From an uncultured Hyphomicrobiales bacterium (GTDB lineage: Bacteria; Pseudomonadota; Alphaproteobacteria; Rhizobiales; Beijerinckiaceae), in the NCBI GenBank assembly GCA_903916165.1, contig CAIWVR010000175.1, positions 1-5,666 on the forward strand: 5,666 bases of DNA, in the 5' to 3' direction. Positions within the stretch are counted from its first letter, which is position 1, and the number at the start of each line of letters is the position of its first letter. The translations under genes and the position numbers were made by a program. Shown here one piece after another: positions 1 to 5,396 of the stretch. Below the pieces are notes generated by a model that saw only the letters and a list, made by a program, of their open reading frames with translations, had not been told where the DNA came from and did no database searches.

Positions 1-421
1 CGACCTCCTCGCCCGGCTTCATCGTCGCGCTCTCGCGATAATCCTGCCCGTCGGGCGTGGTGACGTCGAACATGTGGATTTTTCGGTAACGCGCGACCTC
101 CTCGCCGGCACGGATGAAGGCAAACGTCGTGTTGCCGAGCCGGTCCTCGCCGGGGATCGCCTCAAGCATCGAGCCCGCATGGATGAACACGCCATGCCGT
201 CGTGCGAGGTCCTGCATGAGCCTGTAGGCAGCCCCGTCCGGAAACGCCTCCGCCGCCGCGACCTTGTCGGCGCGCGTTCCGCCCATGAAGGAGAAGACTT
301 CCGGCAGGCTGATCCAGTCAGGCCGCTCGTCGGCGATGGCGCGGACGATCAGCGACTCGGCCTGCGCCAGATTGGCGGCCTTGTCGTCGCCTGAGTTCAT
401 CTGGATGAGAGCGAGTTTCAT
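1..421 (-). CDS. Carbon-nitrogen hydrolase (nitrilase superfamily), N-terminal 140 residues, truncated by window edge
   Basis: The gene reads leftward from an ATG at 421-419 and stays open to the window edge, so the C-terminal half is missing. The visible protein begins MKLALIQMNS. Two of the three nitrilase catalytic residues are present: Glu41 in the LPEVF motif and Lys114 in YRKIHMFD. The catalytic Cys would lie beyond the edge. The stretch YRKIHMFDVTTPDGQDYRES resembles the Nit1/Nit2 branch (deaminated-glutathione amidase / omega-amidase), cytosolic enzymes that hydrolyse small carboxamides; the exact substrate cannot be read from this half. The start codon overlaps the stop of the upstream peroxiredoxin gene (ATGA), and a strong Shine-Dalgarno sits inside that gene, so the two are probably translationally coupled. 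The family call is secure; the deaminated-glutathione role is only an inference. Confidence 0.9.
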   Translation of the reverse strand, partial: MKLALIQMNSGDDKAANLAQAESLIVRAIADERPDWISLPEVFSFMGGTRADKVAAAEAFPDGAAYRLMQDLARRHGVFIHAGSMLEAIPGEDRLGNTTFAFIRAGEEVARYRKIHMFDVTTPDGQDYRESATMKPGEEV

Positions 422-990
422 GCGCGGGGCTCCTCCCCCTTGAGCCATGCGACCACATCGGCGGCGCTGCGATCGGGCGGGAAGACCGGATAGAAAACCT
501 TCACGATACGTCCCTCCCTGACAATCATCACAAGACGTTTCAACAGTGTCACCCCGGCGACGTCAAAGGTCGGCAGGCGCAGCGCCCGCGCGAGCGTCAG
601 CTTTTCATCTGACAGCAGCGGGAACGGGAGATGCAGGCGCGCGGCGGCCTCCGTCTGGTCGACTGTCGGCTGGGTCGATACCCCGAACAGGGTCGCGACC
701 CCGAGGGCGTGCAGCTCGCCCGCGTGATCGCGAAACGAACAGGACTGAGGGGTGCAGCCGCGCGCGCCGGGGATCAGGTCCCAGCCATCAGGCAGATGGC
801 GATCCGGACGCCCTGTCATTGGATAGACGTAGATCACCGACAGGCCCGCGAGGCTGGACAGATCGACCGCGCCGCCCGCTGTGCTGGCAAGCGAAACGCT
901 GGCCATTTCAAGCCCGTGCAGGTGGTCGGTGGCTCCGTCATCTTGCGGGGTTGGCAAACTGCCCCAGTCAGGGGAGAGCAGATTGGTCAT
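418..990 (-). CDS. Peroxiredoxin, PrxQ/BCP-like (AhpC/TSA fold), with insertion before the active site
   Basis: Predicted 190-residue cytosolic thiol peroxidase that would reduce H2O2 or organic hydroperoxides with electrons from thioredoxin, glutaredoxin or a similar donor. The active site reads GARGCTPQSCSFRDH: the first Cys (residue 79 from the chosen start) is the presumed peroxidatic Cys and the second, five residues on (Cys84), the resolving Cys, which is the PrxQ spacing. An Arg in the later LLKRLVMIVREG strand is the likely active-site Arg. Twenty-one residues separate the YP of the preceding strand (VIYVYP) from the Cys, against about six in E. coli BCP, and the usual Thr three residues before the Cys is Ala. 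I chose the ATG at 990 because GAGGAA stands 7 nt before it; an in-frame ATG at 1017 would add nine residues but has a poorer site. The gene follows the SGNH-like gene by 75 bp and overlaps the nitrilase-family gene by 4 bp. Confidence 0.9.
   Translation of the reverse strand: MTNLLSPDWGSLPTPQDDGATDHLHGLEMASVSLASTAGGAVDLSSLAGLSVIYVYPMTGRPDRHLPDGWDLIPGARGCTPQSCSFRDHAGELHALGVATLFGVSTQPTVDQTEAAARLHLPFPLLSDEKLTLARALRLPTFDVAGVTLLKRLVMIVREGRIVKVFYPVFPPDRSAADVVAWLKGEEPRA
430..436 (-). promoter_or_regulatory. Shine-Dalgarno of the nitrilase-family gene
   Basis: The minus strand reads GGAGGAG here, 8 nt before the ATG at 421. It lies within the last codons of the peroxiredoxin gene. This near-consensus site fixes the start and supports coupled translation across the 4-bp overlap. 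Confidence 0.75.
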
Positions 991-997
991 GTCAACG

Positions 998-1003
998 TTC
1001 CTC
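998..1003 (-). promoter_or_regulatory. Shine-Dalgarno that decides the peroxiredoxin start
   Basis: The minus strand reads GAGGAA, 7 nt before the ATG at 990. The longer candidate start at 1017 is preceded only by GGCGAG directly abutting the ATG, so the shorter start is preferred. Confidence 0.6.
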
Positions 1004-1065
1004 GACCGCAAGATCATCTCGCCGGTGCCGTCCGTGGCCAGTCTTTCGACCTGTCGGTGCCCGGA

Positions 1066-1851
1066 TCAGCGGCTTTTCACATAGGCCTGCGTCGTGTCCC
1101 AGGCAATTTGCTGCAGGAATTGTGCTGTTGGCGCATCCAGCGTCGAGACGTAACTGCTGCCAACGGGGCTCTTGCCGTAAAGCGTCGCATAGGTGGTCGC
1201 CGCCGCCAGATAGGTGCCAGCCAGCGTCGGATGGCGCTTGTCGCGCTGGTACAATTCAAGCTCTGGGCGCGCTTTCACGGCGGCGGCGAAGGCGAGGCCC
1301 GCGGGGATCACCCGCGCATGATTGTCCACGCCTGCCTTGCCGTAGGCCTTGGCGAGTGCCTCGGTCATCTCCGGCTTGTCCTTATAGGCCCAGGACATGA
1401 AGAAGAGCGGCTCGGCACCGGCCTTACGGATCGTGCGCACATGCCGCTTGGCATATTTATGGAACACCGGCCCGAGTTGCGGATGAACCGGGCATTGGCT
1501 GCAATCCATCAGCACGACGCCGTCGAACTGGCGTCCCGCCTTGTTGAACTTCAGTTCATTGTCGCCGACGAAGGAATATCGTCCGATCAGGCCGGGTTTG
1601 AGATAGGCGGAGACGTCATGCCAGTCGATGCCGGACCCGCTGATGGTGAGCGATGTGCCGCGCGCCGTCTCGTTCTTGTCGGCGCGGGCGAAGCCGAGCA
1701 CGAAATTGTGCATACTGTTGTTGTAATAGAAGAAGCTGTTGCCAACCCAGAGCAGGGCTTGCGGCGCGGGCGATGCGGCTGTGGCGAGGCCTGTGGCCGC
1801 CAGTTGAACGATCGTCGCCAGTGACAGGATGATGAGCTTGATGATTTTCAT
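1066..1851 (-). CDS. Secreted SGNH/GDSL-like hydrolase family protein
   Basis: A 261-residue protein with a signal peptide: basic start MKIIK, a hydrophobic core to about residue 22, and a likely cut after Ala25 or Ala26 (TAA-SPAP). The mature part carries an SGNH-like layout: GNSFF with the presumed nucleophile Ser39 (block I), SGSG at 71-74 (oxyanion Gly block), DGVVLMDCSQCP at 110-121 in the block III position, and DKRHPT with Asp204 and His207 as the presumed acid/base pair (block V). Block III lacks the classic GxND and instead resembles the LQexS variant seen in some uncharacterised SGNH proteins. The substrate is unknown; an ester or acyl group on an envelope or extracellular molecule is plausible. 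Cys117 and Cys120 form a CxxC. The start follows an AAGGGGGG-type ribosome site by about 6 nt. It lies 75 bp upstream of the peroxiredoxin gene with no evident terminator between, so co-transcription is possible. Family call moderate, function unproven. Confidence 0.75.
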   Translation of the reverse strand: MKIIKLIILSLATIVQLAATGLATAASPAPQALLWVGNSFFYYNNSMHNFVLGFARADKNETARGTSLTISGSGIDWHDVSAYLKPGLIGRYSFVGDNELKFNKAGRQFDGVVLMDCSQCPVHPQLGPVFHKYAKRHVRTIRKAGAEPLFFMSWAYKDKPEMTEALAKAYGKAGVDNHARVIPAGLAFAAAVKARPELELYQRDKRHPTLAGTYLAAATTYATLYGKSPVGSSYVSTLDAPTAQFLQQIAWDTTQAYVKSR

Positions 1852-2037
1852 TTAAGACCCCCCTTGTCGCGCATCGGCGACCTTGCGTCCGCGTGCGACG
1901 TGTTTTGCTTTTCTCTGCGAGGCGGCGATCCGGGCTTATGGTGCCGCGCATCCTCCGCCGTCCCGCACCCATCCTATCGACGGGCCCATTTTAGCCATCC
2001 CCCTCTAAGGTATGATGGCTTTCCGTCGGCTCCCGTT
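1852..2037. other. Non-coding spacer upstream of the SGNH-like gene
   Basis: I see no convincing gene in these 186 bp. Any promoter for the SGNH-like gene should be here on the minus strand. The best -10-like hexamer is TAAAAT (minus strand, 1993-1988), but no good -35 stands 16-18 bp before it, so I do not call a promoter. The stretch also contains the inverted repeat at 1993-2020, listed separately. Confidence 0.5.
1993..2020. repeat. Short inverted repeat, 7-bp arms
   Basis: AGCCATC at 1993-1999 pairs with GATGGCT at 2014-2020 across a 14-nt loop. It touches the TAAAAT hexamer upstream of the SGNH-like gene. No T-tract follows on either strand, so it is not a typical intrinsic terminator. 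It could be an operator or chance. Confidence 0.35.
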
Positions 2038-2122
2038 CGTCATTGCGAGCGAAGCGAAGCCATCCATCTGTCGGCAGCCAGCCGAAGATGGATGGCCGCG
2101 GAGCTCACGCTCCTCGCAATGG
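2038..2122 (-). repeat. Palindromic intergenic repeat, copy A (REP-like, about 85 bp)
   Basis: The element is bounded by CATTGCGAG (2041-2049) and CTCGCAATG (2113-2121), 9-bp perfect inverted ends. Inside, CCATCCATCT (2060-2069) pairs with AGATGGATGG (2086-2095), and TCGGC (2071-2075) pairs with GCCGA (2081-2085), leaving one unpaired G at 2070. The RNA would therefore form a long stem with a 5-nt loop. It starts 2 bp after the thiolase stop codon. Read on the minus strand it matches copy B, including 29 identical bases at one end (2038-2066 against 4429-4457). It may stop transcription or protect the 3' end of the thiolase mRNA, but it has no T-tract. Confidence 0.85.
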
Positions 2123-2124
2123 CC

Positions 2125-3330
2125 TCAGCGCGCCGCCTCCAGCGCCACCGCAATGCCCTGGCCGACGCCGATGCACATGGTGGCGAGTGCGCGCTTCGCA
2201 CTGCGGTCGTTCATCTCGATGGCGGCGGTGAGCGCGAGACGGGCGCCCGACATGCCCAAAGGATGGCCAAGCGCAATGGCGCCGCCGTTCGGGTTTACAT
2301 GCTCGGCGTCATCGGGAAGACCGAGCGCGCGGGTGCAGGCCAGAGCCTGCGCGGCAAAGGCCTCGTTGAACTCGCAAATGTCGAAATCCGTGATCTTCAG
2401 GCCGAGCCGGTCCATCAGCTTCTGCGTCGCAGGCACCGGGCCCCAGCCCATGATGCGCGGCGGGCAGCCGGCGGTGGCGAGTCCGTTGATCCTGGCCAGC
2501 GGCGTCAGGCCGTATTTTTCAAGCGCGGCGGCCGAGGCGATCAGCAGGGCGGCGGCGCCATCATTGACGCCCGACGCATTGCCGGCGGTGATCGAGCCGC
2601 CCTTGCGGAACGGCGTGCCCAGCGCAGCAAGCTTTTCGAGCGTGGTGGCGCGCGGATGCTCGTCATGCTCGACGCGGGTGATATTGCCCTTGCGGTCCTT
2701 GATCTCATAGGGCGCGATCTCGCGCGCGAAGCGGCCATTGGCCACGGCGCGCGAGGCGCGGGCCTGTGAGCGGAAGGCGAAGGCGTCCTGGTCGGCGCGC
2801 GAGATCTGCCTGTCCTCGGCGAGGTTCTCGGCGGTCTCGGGCATGGAATCGACGCCATATTGCGCCTTCATCAGAGGATTGACGAAGCGCCAGCCGATGG
2901 TCGTGTCATGCACTTCGGCCGCGCGCGAGAAAGCCTCCGTCGCCTTGTTCATCACGAAGGGCGCACGCGACATGCTTTCCACGCCGCCCGCGATGACGAG
3001 ATCGCATTCGCCCGATTTGATGGCGCGGGCCGCCGTGCCGACCGCATCCATGCCCGAGCCGCACAGGCGGTTGATGGTCGTGCCCGGCACGTCAAGCGGC
3101 AGGCCCGCGAGAAGCCCCGCCATCCGCGCGACATTGCGATTGTCCTCGCCCGCCTGGTTGGCGCAGCCCGCAAAGATCTCGTCGATCCTGTCGACTGGCA
3201 CGGAGGGATATTTGGCGACGAGCTGGCGAATGGCGTGCGCGAGAAGGTCGTCGGGACGGACCGAGGAGAGCGCGCCGGCATAGCGGCCAATCGGCGTGCG
3301 CACGCCGCCAACGAGAAAAGCTTCAGTCAT
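2125..3330 (-). CDS. pcaF: 3-oxoadipyl-CoA thiolase (beta-ketoadipyl-CoA thiolase)
   Basis: A 401-residue thiolase, full length for the family. It would cleave 3-oxoadipyl-CoA with CoA to succinyl-CoA and acetyl-CoA, the last step of the beta-ketoadipate pathway for protocatechuate and catechol. The nucleophile is Cys90 in [11 protein letters not shown]; the other catalytic residues are His356 in [10 protein letters not shown] and Cys386 in MCIGVGQG. Diagnostic stretches of the PcaF/PaaJ branch rather than general acetyl-CoA acetyltransferases are [16 protein letters not shown] (about 55-70) and [20 protein letters not shown] (about 147-166). The ATG at 3330 is preceded by AGAGGA at a 6-nt spacing. 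The gene is divergent from purU and ends at repeat A. No other pca genes (pcaIJ, pcaBDC, pcaR) are in view, so aromatic degradation versus phenylacetate or dicarboxylate breakdown cannot be decided from context. Substrate assignment rests on sequence resemblance. Confidence 0.88.
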   Translation of the reverse strand: MTEAFLVGGVRTPIGRYAGALSSVRPDDLLAHAIRQLVAKYPSVPVDRIDEIFAGCANQAGEDNRNVARMAGLLAGLPLDVPGTTINRLCGSGMDAVGTAARAIKSGECDLVIAGGVESMSRAPFVMNKATEAFSRAAEVHDTTIGWRFVNPLMKAQYGVDSMPETAENLAEDRQISRADQDAFAFRSQARASRAVANGRFAREIAPYEIKDRKGNITRVEHDEHPRATTLEKLAALGTPFRKGGSITAGNASGVNDGAAALLIASAAALEKYGLTPLARINGLATAGCPPRIMGWGPVPATQKLMDRLGLKITDFDICEFNEAFAAQALACTRALGLPDDAEHVNPNGGAIALGHPLGMSGARLALTAAIEMNDRSAKRALATMCIGVGQGIAVALEAAR

Positions 3331-3343
3331 GGCTCATCCTCTG

Positions 3344-3380
3344 TGTTCGCATAGAGAACAAATGGGCGAATTACGAACAA
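3344..3380. promoter_or_regulatory. Candidate repressor operator at the pcaF start point (GTTCG repeats)
   Basis: TGTTC (3344-3348) and GAACA (3356-3360) form a 17-bp inverted repeat. On the minus strand TTGTTC occurs twice, at 3380-3375 and 3361-3356, exactly 19 bp apart, and the first continues as GTTCGTAATTCGCCC. The block lies from the -10 region to just past the predicted thiolase transcription start, where a repressor would act. IclR-family regulators such as PcaR commonly control pcaF genes; that this is such a site is an inference. Confidence 0.45.
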
Positions 3381-3408
3381 TTTAGGTCTGTGTGGCTATC
3401 GGCGTCAA
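3379..3408 (-). promoter_or_regulatory. Predicted sigma70-type promoter of pcaF
   Basis: On the minus strand, TTGACG (3408-3403) is a five-of-six -35 match. It is followed after 17 bp by CTAAAT (3385-3380), or after 18 bp by TAAATT (3384-3379), as the -10. The start point would fall near 3373, giving a leader of about 42 nt. Confidence 0.5.
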
Positions 3409-3415
3409 GGCGCGG

Positions 3416-3444
3416 TTGAGGTCTGGCGCGTGCCGCCCTATACC
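3416..3444 (+). promoter_or_regulatory. purU: Predicted sigma70-type promoter of purU
   Basis: TTGAGG (3416-3421) and TATACC (3439-3444) are separated by exactly 17 bp. The start point would fall near 3451, leaving a leader of about 46 nt. That leader contains a weak hairpin, GGCCCC pairing with GGGGTC around a 7-nt loop (3449-3467). The two divergent -35 elements are only 7 bp apart, so the polymerases may compete. Confidence 0.5.
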
Positions 3445-3496
3445 ACGAGGCCCCGCGATCAGGGGTCTGGTTCCTCGAGTCAAAACGAAGCCATTC

Positions 3497-4363
3497 ATGC
3501 CCAGCGCCACCGCCCAATATGTGCTCACGCTTTCCTGCCCCAACAAGCCCGGCATTGTTGCGGGCGTGTCGATGTACCTGTTCGGGCATGGCTGCAACAT
3601 CCTCGATGCGCAGCAATATGATGACACCCAGTCGAATGTGTTCTTCATGCGCGTGGTCTTCAACGGCGTGGGCGAAGACGTGTTCGCAAAGGTCCATGCG
3701 GGCTTTTCGGAGATTGGCGACAAATTCGCGATGAGCTGGATCATGCGGCCTGTGGCCGTCAGGAAGCGGGTGATGATTCTCGCCTCGAAATTTGACCATT
3801 GCCTCGCCGATCTTCTCTATCGCTGGCGCATCGGCGAACTGCCGATGGACCTGTCTGGCATTGTCTCCAACCATGCGCGCGAGACCTATGCGCATCTTGA
3901 TTTCACGGGAATCGACTTCCACCACATGCCGGTGAGCCGCGAGACCAAGCTCGAGCAGGAAACCCAGGTCTGGAAGCTGATCCGCGAGACGCGCACCGAA
4001 CTCGTCGTGCTGGCGCGCTATATGCAGATCCTCTCGGAAGGATTGTCAGCCAAGCTGTCGGGTCGCTGCATCAACATCCATCATTCCTTCCTGCCCGGCT
4101 TCAAGGGTGCCAATCCCTACAAGCAGGCGCATATGCGGGGCGTGAAGCTGATCGGGGCTTCCGCGCATTATGTCACCGCCGACCTCGACGAAGGCCCGAT
4201 CATCGAGCAGGATGTCGAGCGCATCAGCCATCGCGACCTGCCGGAGGATCTCGTCCGCAAGGGACGTGACATCGAGCGTCGCGTGCTGGCGCGCGCCGTG
4301 CGTCACCATCTGGAAGATCGTGTCATCCTGAACGGCTCGAAGACGGTGGTGTTCAACGATTGA
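3497..4363 (+). CDS. purU: Formyltetrahydrofolate deformylase
   Basis: A 288-residue cytosolic enzyme that hydrolyses 10-formyl-THF to THF and formate, balancing the one-carbon pool and in E. coli supplying formate for PurT. An N-terminal ACT domain (about 6-85, starting [16 protein letters not shown]) precedes a formyltransferase-fold catalytic domain (about 88-285, starting [17 protein letters not shown]). The catalytic Asn-His-Asp set is Asn193 and His195 in INIHHSFLP and Asp231 in DLDEGP; the His-to-Asp distance of 36 equals that in E. coli PurN. Length is normal. I chose the ATG at 3497 because the ACT domain begins directly after it. An in-frame ATG at 3392 would add 35 non-family residues and lies upstream of the predicted promoter. 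The ribosome site is weak (CGAAG). Repeat B begins 9 bp after the stop. Confidence 0.95.
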   Translation: MPSATAQYVLTLSCPNKPGIVAGVSMYLFGHGCNILDAQQYDDTQSNVFFMRVVFNGVGEDVFAKVHAGFSEIGDKFAMSWIMRPVAVRKRVMILASKFDHCLADLLYRWRIGELPMDLSGIVSNHARETYAHLDFTGIDFHHMPVSRETKLEQETQVWKLIRETRTELVVLARYMQILSEGLSAKLSGRCINIHHSFLPGFKGANPYKQAHMRGVKLIGASAHYVTADLDEGPIIEQDVERISHRDLPEDLVRKGRDIERRVLARAVRHHLEDRVILNGSKTVVFND

Positions 4364-4371
4364 TTGACTTC

Positions 4372-4457
4372 GTCATTGCGAGGAGCGCAGCGACGCGGCA
4401 ATCCATCTTCGGCCCCACGTGAGGCGTCTGGATGGCTTCGCTTCGCTCGCAATGACG
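4372..4457 (+). repeat. Palindromic intergenic repeat, copy B (REP-like, about 86 bp)
   Basis: The outer ends GTCATTGCGAG (4372-4382) and CTCGCAATGAC (4446-4456) are an 11-bp perfect inverted repeat. The inner arms GCAATCCA (4398-4405) and TGGATGGC (4429-4436) pair with one mismatch. It is inverted on the map relative to copy A but reads in the same direction relative to the gene it follows: 5' CATTGCGAGGAGCG end near the stop codon. The middle of the element differs most between copies. It fills most of the 115-bp purU-mepA gap and may act as a transcription attenuator or mRNA 3'-end stabiliser. Confidence 0.85.
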
Positions 4458-4463
4458 GCTGAG

Positions 4464-4469
4464 AGAGGG
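4464..4469 (+). promoter_or_regulatory. mepA: Shine-Dalgarno that decides the mepA start
   Basis: AGAGGG stands 9 nt before the ATG at 4479. It lies just outside repeat B and supports starting mepA here rather than at the in-frame ATG at 4419, which is inside the repeat. Confidence 0.5.
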
Positions 4470-4478
4470 CGACCAACG

Positions 4479-5396
4479 ATGCGCATGTCTGCTCGTATCT
4501 TCCTTGGCGCCGCCCTCGCGCTCGCCACGCCCACACTTGCGCAGGATCGCGGCACGCTCGACCCCAAACCGCGGCCGCCGCTCGCCAACCCCAAGGACCC
4601 CTCCATCCCGGCCAAGGAATTGTTCGGCCGCAGGTCAACGCCGGCACCGCTCGCCACGCGCACCATCGGCTTTTACTCGCGCGGCTGCATCGCTGGCGCG
4701 CAGGCCCTGCCCATTGATGGCGATGCCTGGCAGGTGATGCGCCTGTCGCGCAACCGCAACTGGGGACATCCGGACCTCATCAGCTTTCTTGAAAACCTCG
4801 CCCGTGAGGGCAGGGAAAAAAACCTCTGGCCCGGCCTGCTGGTCGGCGACATGGCGCAGCCGCGCGGCGGCCCGATGATCACCGGTCATCTCTCGCACCA
4901 GACCGGCCTCGATGCCGATGTGTGGCTCAGGCCCATGCCGGCCCGCACGCTCAGCCGTGCCGAGCGCGAGGAAACGTCGGCCACCAATGTCGTGCGCGAC
5001 GACGGGCTGGATGTTGATCCCGCGACATGGACGCCGGCGCATATGGCGCTGCTGAAGCTGGCCGCCGGGCAGAGTCAGGTCGAGCGCATCCTCGTCAATC
5101 CTGCCATCAAGAAGGCGATCTGCCGCGATGCCGGCGGTGACCGCAGCTGGCTATCCAAGATCCGCCCGTTCTACGGGCACAATTACCATTTTCATATCCG
5201 CCTGAAATGTCCCGCGGGAGAGGCGACGTGCCTTCCCCAGGAGCCACCAACGGGCGAGGGCTGCGACAGCACGCTGGCCTGGTGGTTCACCGACGAGGCC
5301 CTGCACCCCAAGCCGACACCACCCGACAAACAGCCCAAGCCCGTGACCATGGCGCAGATGCCCCATGAATGCCGGGCCGTGCTCGACGCGAATTAG
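4479..5396 (+). CDS. mepA: Penicillin-insensitive murein endopeptidase (peptidase family M74)
   Basis: A 305-residue periplasmic zinc metallopeptidase that cuts D-Ala-meso-DAP cross-links in peptidoglycan. A signal peptide spans about residues 1-21 (MRMSARIFLGAALALATPTLA, likely cut before Gln22). Zinc-site motifs match E. coli MepA in spacing: His140 and Asp147 in SHQTGLDADVWL (E. coli 113/120), and His234, His237, His239 in GHNYHFHIRL (E. coli 206/209/211). All six disulfide cysteines have counterparts: Cys70, 215, 244, 251, 262, 297, expected to pair 70-297, 215-262 and 244-251. A proline- and lysine-rich stretch (about 277-288) precedes the last Cys. Starting at 4419 would add a 20-residue translation of the repeat before the signal peptide, so it is rejected; 4485 is another possible start. 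No clear promoter of its own is visible, so read-through from purU is possible. Its stop overlaps the convergent UPF0114 gene. Confidence 0.95.
   Translation: MRMSARIFLGAALALATPTLAQDRGTLDPKPRPPLANPKDPSIPAKELFGRRSTPAPLATRTIGFYSRGCIAGAQALPIDGDAWQVMRLSRNRNWGHPDLISFLENLAREGREKNLWPGLLVGDMAQPRGGPMITGHLSHQTGLDADVWLRPMPARTLSRAEREETSATNVVRDDGLDVDPATWTPAHMALLKLAAGQSQVERILVNPAIKKAICRDAGGDRSWLSKIRPFYGHNYHFHIRLKCPAGEATCLPQEPPTGEGCDSTLAWWFTDEALHPKPTPPDKQPKPVTMAQMPHECRAVLDAN

Noticed and set aside
991..1065. Terminator or separate promoter between the SGNH-like and peroxiredoxin genes
   Set aside because: I found no GC-rich hairpin followed by a T-tract and no paired -35/-10 with proper spacing in the 75 bp.
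631..1824. Long plus-strand open frame (397 codons) antisense to the SGNH-like and peroxiredoxin genes
   Set aside because: It spans two recognisable minus-strand genes and the gap between them, resembles no family I know, and is rich in Arg, Gly and Ala as expected of antisense frames in GC-rich DNA.
1864..2769. Plus-strand open frame of 301 codons across the intergenic region and the 3' end of pcaF
   Set aside because: It crosses the palindromic repeat and runs antisense to a clear thiolase; its composition looks like a shadow frame.
3392..3496. N-terminal extension of purU to an ATG at 3392
   Set aside because: It adds 35 residues with no counterpart in the family and starts upstream of the predicted purU promoter; the ACT domain begins right after the ATG at 3497.
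2038..4457. The two repeats as ends of a composite mobile element or a CRISPR-like array
   Set aside because: There is no transposase, no target-site duplication and only two single copies 2.3 kb apart around housekeeping genes; each is a self-contained palindrome.
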